Under the pieces are notes generated by a model. The model had not been told where the DNA came from, made no database searches, and saw only the letters and a list, made by a program, of their open reading frames with translations. The position numbers were made by a program, and so were the translations under genes. 64,000 bases of DNA from Lentinula raphanica (Eukaryota > Basidiomycota > Agaricomycetes > Agaricales > Omphalotaceae), in assembly GCA_027919835.1 (NCBI GenBank), contig JANVFP010000001.1, positions 248,001 through 312,000 of the forward strand, given 5' to 3'. This document shows, piece by piece, positions 44,068 through 53,500 of the stretch (within the stretch, counting starts at the first letter, position 1; every line of letters starts with the position of its first letter).

Positions 44068-45083
44068 ATCATATTGGCAAAGGCCGTGAATTGTTCCATA
44101 TCAAATCCTGTAGGTAGACTAGGTGAAGTAGTTTCTACGCTACGAATGTCTGTATCTGTGCTACCTATTTCTATATTACGAACAGCTGCTTTGCCTTTCT
44201 TTGGGCAGTTCCTACTGATGTGGCCTCGTTCACCACAATTGAAGCAAAGACCATTTGCCCTTGCCCGGTCAAGGTCCATTGGTCGTCCAGATCCTCCGAA
44301 GGTCATTCCGGTGCCATCACGTCGTGCCACAGGGAAAGAACCCGCAGGTCGTCCATTGTCCCATTTCTTCGGCTCCTGTCGGCCAAACTGCTGCTGTATG
44401 GATGACTGTCCACGGTTCTGCCCCTGTGGGTTGGCATTCCATCCGAAATACCCATAGCCACGTTTCTGTTCTGCCCATCTGCGTCGAAGATTGTCAGCTC
44501 CTGTGACAAGTTTCTTTAGTTCCCTATATGAACTAAGGTCTTCGGTACGGTTCTGGATGAGGCTACTCATTATAGAAGGGTCGACGGCTCCTTCTGCGAT
44601 TTCCAGGACATAGTCATCATCCTTGTCATACCCAGCCTCTTTGACAAGTAGTTCAAATTCCTTGAAAAAGTCTTCGGCTGAGGTCTTTCCTTGTCGGATA
44701 TATTTAAGCCTATCCCTGGCTTCCTTTTCTTTGGCGACGCTGGTGAAATCTTTTTTGAGTTTATCGAGAAAATCATTGAACGTGATGTTCCAGACCCCTG
44801 TTTGCTCGTTACAGTGATCATCAATGAGTACATCTACCCAGTCATCTGCTCTTCCTCCTTTCATGTACGAAAGGGCGATGGAAATGGCTCGATTATCGGA
44901 GGTAACCTGATTCGTCTGGACTAATTCCCTTATATATGATATAAGGGTCCGGTTCCATGTTCGGAACTTGGAAAAGTCTCCATTGAAGACATCAGGGGGA
45001 GCAAGTAGGGGTTTCAGGATAGGAGGTGGAGCAGGAGCAGGAGTCTGTGGGGGTTGGGTTGGGTTGCCACCAGTTTCGGACAT
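44043..45083 (-). CDS. gag: gypsy Gag, 346 aa
   Basis: A proline-rich N-terminus (TQPPQTPAPAPPP) is followed by a Ty3-type capsid region (FNGDFSKFRTWNRTLISYI, then about 150 residues with DFLDKLKKDF and GKTSAEDFFKEFELLVKEAG). Near the C-terminus is a zinc knuckle CFNCGERGHISRNC. Gag forms the particle that packages the RNA. The frame is intact, starts 528 bp after the 5' LTR, and overlaps the pol frame by its last 25 bases. Confidence 0.93.
   Translation of the reverse strand: MSETGGNPTQPPQTPAPAPPPILKPLLAPPDVFNGDFSKFRTWNRTLISYIRELVQTNQVTSDNRAISIALSYMKGGRADDWVDVLIDDHCNEQTGVWNITFNDFLDKLKKDFTSVAKEKEARDRLKYIRQGKTSAEDFFKEFELLVKEAGYDKDDDYVLEIAEGAVDPSIMSSLIQNRTEDLSSYRELKKLVTGADNLRRRWAEQKRGYGYFGWNANPQGQNRGQSSIQQQFGRQEPKKWDNGRPAGSFPVARRDGTGMTFGGSGRPMDLDRARANGLCFNCGERGHISRNCPKKGKAAVRNIEIGSTDTDIRSVETTSPSLPTGFDMEQFTAFANMMGFVKAPQ
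44061..44067 (-). promoter_or_regulatory. Candidate -1 frameshift site GGGTTTT between gag and pol
   Basis: In gag phase the minus strand reads ATG GGT TTT GTA AAG, that is G GGT TTT, a heptamer of the X XXY YYZ slippery type. The gag stop lies 18 nt downstream. A -1 slip reads GGG TTT TGT AAA GGC and runs without a stop into the protease frame, which is the -1 frame relative to gag. A downstream pseudoknot was not analysed. Confidence 0.7.
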
Positions 45084-45610
45084 GATGGGTGATGTGTATT
45101 GAATGGATATAAGAGTGGATGAGGAATTTCAAGCGAGACGTAGAGCGAGAACTCGTGTCGATTTATGTGTCAATCCAGAAGGCTGTCTACGTTCGCTCCT
45201 CGCGCAACGTTGCCTCTCGGATCAAATCTACAACCGACTTCTTTTCCAACGCCTACTATCGAACTTTCTTTCGAAAGAACTCGTTCCTTCGTTAACTGCC
45301 CTGATTTACACTTCTTGGTAGAAGTCAGGCACACAGTAGACAGTATTTTCCTGTCAGCACGAGTTGGATCGTACCACGAAATCCCGATGTAGGTATGTAC
45401 TAGGTTATCGTCTATAGACTTGCTGGCCTTAACACAGACGAGTTATGGGAAAGGGGATGAATGGAATGGAATAAATGGAGGAAAGGGAAGTGTGCGATAG
45501 ATGAAGAGATAGAAGGATACTTGCTTGTGGTGGGAGCGTAAGGCTTAACCAAAATGTCGATAACCAAAGGTAGATGTGACGGGTGGTGTCTTGTAGAAAC
45601 TCTGATCTTC
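45084..45610 (-). other. Gypsy 5' leader
   Basis: Untranslated region between 5' LTR and gag. The primer-binding site should be the first bases after the LTR, reading GAAGATCAGAGTTTCTACAA on the minus strand. I cannot match it to a particular tRNA with confidence. Confidence 0.6.
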
Positions 45611-46096
45611 TGTCAGCGACTCGGATAGTTCTCACAAATGAGGACCAGGCGTCACACAGAGAGAACGAGCAAAGAGGGATTTATAGAGAGAGCAAGGGAT
45701 AACTCTACAGGTCTAGCTACCGAGGAGTATAGACGAGATCAGAGTTAAGGACTACTGTACAAAATACTCTACCTTATATACATATTCTAAAATGAAACTA
45801 TGAGAACTATCTCGCACCGAGTCCTTGAGGCTAGAGAATGTAACTACAGGTATCCATAAGTAAAGTCGTATGTATCCAATGAGTAGTTGGTGAGGCTAAT
45901 ACAAGTACAATGTGGTATACGAGAGTAAACTGTCATTATCCTGGCGGACACGAGAAGAAAGTAATTAATGATCTGTAACAGTAACGGAAATTAACTTGGT
46001 GGGAAAAAGGGATTAATATGTGTTATATGGGCGCTTATAACACGAGAACATGCAAGAGTGAGCGCTTAACCAATAGGAAAGAATGAAATCGTAACA
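45611..46096 (-). repeat. 5' LTR of the gypsy element
   Basis: 486 bp with no difference from 28822..29307 seen by eye. It contains the promoter by family knowledge; no clear TATA box was assigned. Confidence 0.95.
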
Positions 46097-46115
46097 GATA
46101 GGTTCCCACACCCGT

Positions 46116-49100
46116 AGCTGTAGGAGCTTCGCGAAGTAGTCCGATAAGTCTCGAAGATTACTTCGCGAAGTAACCCGAGTGGCTCTCGAAGCTCAAAAAA
46201 CCCTTTCGGGCAGGCCAGTAGGGCTCCGGGGGGTGCTCGGCTATTTAGTATATTTATTAATATTCAATAATTCTTTTATTATTTAATAGGTATATTATAA
46301 TAAATCTACTTCGCGAAGCTATGCTGCACTTCGCGAAGTGACTACGTTTACGACAATCATGAAATCAGGTAAATTAGGGTTACATCATTACGTCATTGAT
46401 TTCCTTTTTGGGTTATGGTATTTTTGAATAGAAAAATGCATGTTATGATATCATTGATTTTGGGATGCTAAAAATCACAGATGAATCCAAAAATGGCTAT
46501 AGGGAGGTACTGGCTACCTCAGGCACATCAAAATTGCCTAAAAAGGAAATTGGTCCAAAAATAGAACTTGATCTCATCAGGTAGCAAAAAATCTGAAAAA
46601 ATCATGAAAAATACTCAAAAAATTCAGGGTCACCTCAATGGCCCTGAAAACGCAAAATAAAAAAAAATACGCGACAAGTGTAAAAATTTTTATCACTCCA
46701 AATCATACCAGATCCTCTATACATTTAGTATATATGATGTACATGCTATTTTTAGCACCCCTGGTACACTCAGACACTCAGAATGGCTTATATCATTTAA
46801 TGTATTCAGCACACTCAATGCTTATTATACTTAACACACTTAACAATGAAAAAACTCAGAATAGTAGTAATGTATTACATGCTATTTTTAGCACCCCTAG
46901 TACACTCAGACACTCAGAATGGCTTATATCATTCAATATATTCAGCACACTCAATGCTTATTATAACTAACACACTTAACAATGAAAAAACTCAGAATAG
47001 TAGTAATGTATATCATACTCAACACACTCAACAATGAAAAACCTCAAAATAGTGTTCATGTGTATTATACTTAACACACTTAACAATGAAAAAACTCGGA
47101 ATAGTAGTAATGTATATCATACTCAACACACTCAACAATGAAAAAGCTCGAAACAGTGTTCATGTGTATTATACTTAACATACTCAACACACTTAACAAT
47201 GAAAAAACTCAGAACAGTGCTCATGTGTGTTACACTTAACACACTTCATCAATCAATATAACATACTTAACAATCAAAAACTTGGAGTAGTGTTATCACA
47301 CATTATACTTAACACACTTCATCAGTAAGTATAACATACCTTCAATAGGACATTGTTATACTATGACACACTTATAACAACGAGTTTTGGGCGCTTATGG
47401 GCGCTTATTTGGGGTTTTTGAGTCGAAATTCATTAATAGCACACTCAATAATTTTTGTGTGGGCTCTATATTGTGTCAGGACGTTGTCTATATCATATTC
47501 CTCTAGATATAATTCGGAGAACTCGAAAATACAACCTGTGTGGCTAGCTATACTATAATCTTTTGTAATATAACAGTGTTTTATGTAAATGACAGTGCAT
47601 ACACCCATGTTATGAAGTCAAACTGCTGCTGGGTCATGAAAAGAGTCATCCTATAACCTATTCTATGTTAACTCTATGTGATACAGCCAAGAGATTTGTA
47701 ATGGGGGTCATTGAATATGACATCTATTGTTACATGTAAGTGTAGACATCTATAGTGTACATGAAACATGTACATGTATATCACAGAGTCTAACCTTTAT
47801 GATAGCTATCTGAATCATGTACAAACACTGCCAGTAGACTGTAGGAGTGCTTTCCTGATGGACCAGCATCAGTATACTTGCATTACATGGACATATGCAT
47901 TGGCATTTACATAAAACACTGTTATATCACAAAAGATCATAGTATAGCTAGCCACACAGGTTATATTTTTGAGTTCTCCGAATTATATCTAGAGGAATAT
48001 GATATAGACAACATCCTGACACAATATAGAGCCCACACAAAAATTATTGAGTGTGCTATTAATGAATTTCGACTCAAAAACCCCAAATAAGCGCCCATAA
48101 GCGCCCAAAACTCGTTGTTATAAGTGTGTCATAGTATAACAATGTCCTATTGAAGGTATGTTATACTTACTGATGAAGTGTGTTAAGTATAATGTGTGAT
48201 AACACTACTCCAAGTTTTTGATTGTTAAGTATGTTATATTGATTGATGAAATGTGTCAAGTGTGTTGAGTATGTTAAGTATAATATATATGAACACTGTT
48301 CTGAGGGTTTTCATTGTTAAGTGCATTATGTGTGTTGAGTATAACACACATGAACACTGTTTCGAGGTTTTTCATTGTTGAGTGTGTTGGGTATGAAATA
48401 CATTACTACTATTCCGAGTTTTTTCATTGTTAAGTGTGTTATGTGTGTTAAGTATAATACACATGAACACTGTTTCGAGGTTTTTCATTGTTGAGTGTGT
48501 TGAGTATGATATACATTACTACTATTCTGAGTTTTTTCATTGTTAAGTGTGTTAAGTATAATAAGCATTGAGTGTGCTGAATATATTGAATGATATAAGC
48601 CATTCTGAGTATCTGAGTGTACCAGGGGTGCTAAAAATAGCATGTACATCATATATACTCAATGTATAGAGGATCTGGTATGATTTGGAGTGATAAAAAT
48701 TTTTACACTTGTCGCGTATTTTTTTTATTTTGCGTTTTCAGGGCCATTGAGGTGACCCTGAATTTTTTGAGTATTTTTCATGATTTTTTCAGATTTTTTG
48801 CTACCTGATGAGATCAAGTTCTATTTTTGGACCAATTTCCTTTTTAGGCAATTTTGATGTGCCTGAGGTAGCCAGTACCTCCCTATAGCCATTTTTGGAT
48901 TCATCTGTGATTTTTAGCATCCCAAAATCAATGATATCATAACATGCATTTTTCTATTCAAAAATACCATAACCCAAAAAGGAAATCAATGACGTAATGA
49001 TGTAACCCTAATTTACCTGATTCCATGATTGTCGTAAACGTAGTCACTTCGCGAAGTGCAGCATAGCTTCACGAAGTAGATTTATTATAATATACCTATT

Positions 49101-49269
49101 AAATAATAAAAGAATTATTGAATATTAATAAATATACTAAATAGCCGAGCACCCCCCGGAGCCCTACTGGCCTGCCCGAAAGGGTTTTTTGAGCTTCGAG
49201 AGCCACTCGGGTTACTTCGCGAAGTAATTTTCGAGACTTATCAGACTACTTCGCGAAGCTCTTACAGCT
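46116..49269. mobile_element. Giant palindromic element 2 (about 3.15 kb)
   Basis: The arms 46116..about 47620 and about 47880..49269 are near-perfect reverse complements. The ends read AGCTGTAGGAGCTTCGCGAA and, inverted, AGCTGTAAGAGCTTCGCGAA. The palindrome ACTTCGCGAAGT or its half CTTCGCGAAG is repeated about five times per end. The core at about 47621..47879 is not palindromic; its inverse matches the core of palindromic element 1. Each arm has an open frame of 67-70 aa (47405..47608 minus, 47878..48090 plus) with the shared CYITKD...NEFRLKNPK pattern. Both end just before TAAGCGCCCATAAGCGCCCA. No transposase is present. It directly adjoins the gypsy insertion. Confidence 0.85.
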
Positions 49270-49344
49270 TCAGCTGGATAAAAACAGTCAGAACATAGAG
49301 AATGTAACGGAAAATAACGAAGGATGAGTAAGAGAATAGCAAGA

Positions 49345-50718
49345 TCACTTCTGCGAAATCGCAGAAATCAAGCGATCCATGCTCTGCTTCTGCGCCTCAA
49401 ACTTCTCTCGCTCCAGAACGAGCATACTCTTATGTACATCGTTAGACTCCCTCAGCTGCTCAGAGAGTCCTTGAAGCAGCTCGACCGACCGTTCACCGCT
49501 GCCGCTAGATAGGTGACCCCACTTGCTCTTGTCTTTCATTTCCTTATCCTTTGCACGCCCTTTGCCTTTGCGTTCTTTGATACGAGCTTGACGGCGAAGG
49601 AAATCCTTCTCATCGCTATCGGTATGCTTGAGTCGCTTCAACGTTTCTTTCTTGTCGCCCTCCGAATGCTTAGTGCGTTTTGGAGAGAGGTTTTCATTGC
49701 TGGCTTCAGAGTTTGTACGTTTGAGAGTACCATTGGTATTATTCTATGCATATATGAGTAGATGTAGAGCACTGTGAAGATGACAACGTACCTGAGGTTC
49801 TTTCGCATCATTCTTGACTTTCTCGACTGTTTCCCTTTCATCCGTGTCCTTGTCAGACAACTCGATGGTATCGTTGTGTTCAGCAAGGGCTTTACGGCAT
49901 GCCTGGAGGGAGGCTTTGATAATGGCCTTACCCATCTCCCTCTTTTTCGTCTCAATCTTGGCAGCGTTAGTTCTCGAAAATGATAAGTTCTTTGAACTTA
50001 CTTGTCTACGCTTGCTGCTCTCCGCTGCGGTATCCATGAACGATTTGGTTTTCTTGTGTGAAATGGCCTCCAGCACTGACGCGAGCATGATATGATTCTT
50101 CAAAACGAGGTTGCGGATGAGTTGAGTTGGTTTTTTTGACTTCAGAACTTGCATTGATACTCCTTCTGTGTCCGAACTGGGTGTATCTTGAGACGCCTGA
50201 GGGGTCTTGACCTCCTATGAGAACGGTTAGAGAGGGAAGCTAGATAGAAACTTCTACGTACCTCATGTACCGCGATACATTCACTAACTTTGGCTCTGAG
50301 CCAGCCTATCTCCTTTGTGCCTCCTCTATCCTTGTATACTTTATACACAGCATCCCAAGCTTTGGATTTGGAAGAGGAGCTTCCAACAAATGGATTTTCA
50401 TCATTGACGGCGCGTAAGGTTGCGAGAAGAATGGGGAAATTGAGTTCAGTGTTCCGGCTATCAGTAGAATGAGTAGTGTCAGGAGCTGGTTGAGCCTGTT
50501 CAATGGCATTAGTATGACAAAAGAGAAGGAAAAGTGGATATATTTACGAGAGACAGTTTCGTCGTAGGCATAGGATGACTTTTTTCAGTTACTGAAGTTC
50601 CAGCGAGTGCCAGTTCAGAAAAGGTGAATTGGCCATTCATAAGTCCAAGTTTGACTGCAGGAGTGAGAGGAAGAGCAGCGAGAGCTTTGAGTTCATCTGC
50701 GCTCAAAGGTGAAGTCAT
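49345..50718 (-). CDS. Hypothetical charged protein, 393 aa, five exons
   Basis: Exons: 50548..50718, 50262..50495, 50002..50214, 49792..49956, 49345..49743, all joined in phase 0, totalling 1182 nt. Introns are 45-52 bp. The N-terminus is MTSPLSADELKALAALPLTP. Exon 2 has a helical segment (LNFPILLATLRAVNDENPFV, then AWDAVYKVYKDRGGTKEIGW) resembling DNA-binding proteins that accompany some fungal transposons, but I cannot name the family. The C-terminal half is very basic (RRQARIKERKGKGRAKDKEM) and ends in a coiled coil (VELLQGLSEQLRESNDVHKS). Intact splice sites and frame in an area of decay suggest a recent or functional gene. It ends 75 bp from palindromic element 2 and may be its partner or a neighbour by chance. 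Confidence 0.82.
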
Positions 50719-51078
50719 GGCAGTAACGATTCAAGTGAGTAAGCGCCCGAAAGAATGCGGATGAAGGCCCAACATGGAAGTTAAGTCTAGATCCCAAGTG
50801 AACTTCCCAATTAGGCGTCCATCAACAGATGACGGAACAAGATGAGATCACACATTTTAGCACATGATCAGTGAGCTACCTGCGAGCCAAAACCCGGTGC
50901 AGATACGCTCTACTGTGTAGCTCAGGAACTGTATGTACATAGTGCAATAGGTATCACATCCACATGTAATATATTGCTAAGTTCTCCAGAGTCCTCCCCA
51001 CTGTGTAGCATGTTCAATCAATCTCGACAGGTAGCGGGCTTTGCCGCTTGCCGGCCCTACTGGTTATGAGTGATAACA
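50719..51078. other. Upstream region of the 393-aa gene
   Basis: No gene or repeat is recognised. The 393-aa gene's promoter should lie here, but no clear TATA box was found. Confidence 0.3.
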
Positions 51079-51080
51079 CT

Positions 51081-51589
51081 CATCAGCAAAACTGACCTGG
51101 TGCCTAGGCTGCCTAGAGATTCCCTTCAAAACCTCAGCAGTTTAAAAACTTTGAGTTTGCCTGAAAAAGCCTGAGCAAGCCTGAGTTTGCCTGCATCAGG
51201 AAAAATATTCTCATCTCTAGAGTCCCCAGAGATACCCCCCAATTCCTAGGTAGTCTCAGAGAGCCTAGAGTATCTGAGTTCTTTGAGGCTTCTAAAAATT
51301 CTCTGGGTGCTTTCTAGTGCTTTCTGGTGCTTTCTGGTGCTTTCAGATGCTTTCAGGATCTTTTAGGATCTCTAGGATGTTTTTTGATCTTTCAAAGCTC
51401 ACAAAAATCTCTGAGCAGCCTAGGAATTGGGGGGTATCTCTAGGGACTCTAGAGATGGGAATATTTTTCCTGATGTGGAAAAGCCTGGGCAAGCCTGAGT
51501 TTGCCTCAGATTTCTTTGGGTGCTTTGGGAGAGCCTAGTTTTTTGGGGGTATCTCTGGGTTACCTAGGCCAAGGGTACTTTTCCTGATG
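51081..51589. mobile_element. CATCAGG-family element, CT duplication, with a second copy nested inside
   Basis: It begins CATCAGCAAAACTGACC and ends TACTTTTCCTGATG, with CT on both sides (51079-51080, 51590-51591). It matches the element at 12005..12229 closely, except for the inserted copy at 51194..51475. Confidence 0.85.
51194..51475. mobile_element. CATCAGG-family element nested in another, TG duplication
   Basis: It begins CATCAGGAAAAATATTCTCA and ends GGGAATATTTTTCCTGATG. The empty site in the homologous element at 12.1 kb reads TTTGCCTGGAAAAG; here it reads TTTGCCTG, element, TGGAAAAG. TG is therefore duplicated on insertion. Confidence 0.9.
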
Positions 51590-51591
51590 CT

Positions 51592-52660
51592 ACTCCGAGG
51601 TTTTGATTGATAAGTGTGTTATATTCATTGATGAAGTCTGTTGAGTATAACATGCAGTAACACTGATCTGAGTTTTTTTCATTGTTAAGTGTGTTAAGTA
51701 TAATACACATGAGCACCATTCCGAGTTTTTCTTTTCATTATTCAGTATATTGAGTCAACTATGTTAAGTATAACACACATGAATACTGTTTCAAGTTTTA
51801 TAATTGTTAAGTGTGTTAAGTGTGTAACTGTGTTGAGTATAACATACATGAACACTGTTCCAAGGCTTCTTCATTGTTAAGTGTGTTAAGCATAACACAC
51901 ATGTTACTGTTACAAGATTTTTCTTGTTAACTGTGTCAAGTGTAATGAACATTGAATATAGTAAATATATTAAATGATTAGGCTATCTAAGTGTTTGAGG
52001 ACACTAGGTGTACTAAAAATAGCATATAGATCATCTATACATAATACCTGAAAATTCTGGTCTAATTTGAAGTGATGAAATTTTTGACACTTGTCATGTA
52101 TTTTTTTTAATTTTGCATTTTCAGGGCCAACAAAGCAATCCTGATTTTTTTGAGTATTTTTAATGAATTTTTCTGATTTTTTGCTATCTGATGAGATCAA
52201 GTTCTATTTTTAGACAAATTTCCTTTTTAGGCAATTTTGATGTGCCTGAGGTAACCAGGACATCACTGCAGCTATTTTTGGTTCCCTGTGATTTTTAGCA
52301 TTTGAAGACTAATGATGTCATATTATGCATTTTTTAATTCAAAAAGGCAAGAATCCAAAAAGGAAGGTGATGACATAATGATGTAACCCTAATTTACATG
52401 ATTTCATAATTGGCGTAAACGTAGTCACTTTGCAAAGTGCAGCACAGCTTTGCAAAGTAGATTTATTATAATATATCTATTAAATAATAAAAGAACTATT
52501 AAATATTAATAGATATAATAAATAGCCAGGTACCCCCGGAGCCCTACTGGCCTGCCCGGAAGAGTTTTTTAAGCTTGGAAAGCCACTCCTGTTACTTTGC
52601 AAAGCATATATGGAGACTTCTCAGTCTACTTCGTAAAGTTCTTACAGCTTCAGCTGAAAT
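51592..52660. mobile_element. Half copy (right arm) of the giant palindromic element, type 2, degenerate
   Basis: It follows the right arm of palindromic element 2: GTGTGTT..GTATAACA repeats, then CTTTTTAGGCAATTTTGATG, then the end CTTACAGCTTCAGCTG. Its palindromes have drifted from CTTCGCGAAG to CTTTGCAAAG. No left arm or core is present. Confidence 0.75.
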
Positions 52661-52812
52661 CTGCCAGTCAGTGACCTTGTCTGCCCTCTGTCCGACCTGC
52701 ACAACACTGAGCTACAGTGAGTAGTTTCTCTTTGAACCGATCCCCTAAACTCTCGAACATGTTTGATAGACCTTCCTCTGTCTCGGGGGTACAAATTCTC
52801 AAGGCTTCAAAT

Positions 52813-53479
52813 TCACTGTCTCCTGGACCGATCTGACTTGGTATACACCGCCGTAGTTGTGATATTGGATCTACATTTGAATGGATTCTTCCCGCTCAAT
52901 GAATGATTCTCAAATTTGGGTATGCTGAGAACACTAGTCCCCATGTGAGTAATCATCGATTCACGTTTTGAAAGGTTCAAGACCATGTGAGCGCTGCATG
53001 GTCCCGGGTCCGTAATGGCTATGATCTTTTCCCCTTCTATAATCGGTTGGAACTTGATCAATGCTTCTTTCAATGCCAGTGCTTCACATTCAGTAGGTGA
53101 GTAGTTATGTTCAGCTGGTTGCAACACACAAGACCAGTAACTTATCACTCATTCAATGTAAACTATTGTGTCTTCAAATTGCTCTGCCCAGTTCCCGGTC
53201 AGCGGAACATCTGAATCTTCTTTCACCAAATCTACTACTAGCCTTGGAACTGGTTCTCCTGTGAGGTGCACTTTGTGCAGCTTTTCATATGTTTTTGTCC
53301 CTTTAAGATCAGCGATTTTGATAGGCTGCACCTGTTGTATGATGCCCACTAATCTGTAATCACACGCATTGGTGTACACTCAATAGGGCAAACCTGGGTT
53401 GGGGTGTCCTCGGACTGGCACCTGGGTAAGAACCTGCTTGCACAAGTCAAAGGCAAGCTGCTCTGCTTGGTTCCACTGG
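52813..53479 (-). pseudogene. Decayed gypsy RNase H segment
   Basis: Two overlapping frames encode QAEQLAFDLCKQVLTQVPVR (about 53400..53479), ADLKGTKTYEKLHKVHLTGE and VVDLVKEDSDVPLTGNWAEQ (53149..53379), then LQPAEHNYSPTECEALALKE and ALIKFQPIIEGEKIIAITD (52813..53148). These are Ty3/gypsy RNase H motifs. Stop codons lie between them, and the frame shifts after AITD. They belong to the same decayed element as the RT at 56.3-57.3 kb. Confidence 0.75.
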
Positions 53480-53500
53480 CCATTAGCAAAAATGTTCTGT

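Larger units (their letters stand above)
28822..46096 (-). mobile_element. Ty3/gypsy chromovirus-type LTR retrotransposon, with KDZ transposon nested in pol
   Basis: Two 486-bp LTRs (28822..29307 and 45611..46096) look identical and start TG and end CA in transcription sense. The 5-bp duplication GATAG flanks the element (28817..28821 and 46097..46101). Transcription runs on the minus strand: leader, gag, protease, reverse transcriptase, RNase H, integrase, chromodomain. The native element is about 6.5 kb; the rest is the 10.8-kb KDZ insertion. Identical LTRs indicate a very recent insertion, and the KDZ insertion is younger still. Confidence 0.95.

Noticed and set aside
44074..44457. 127-aa plus-strand frame over gag
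   Set aside because: It is antisense to the zinc-knuckle region of gag.
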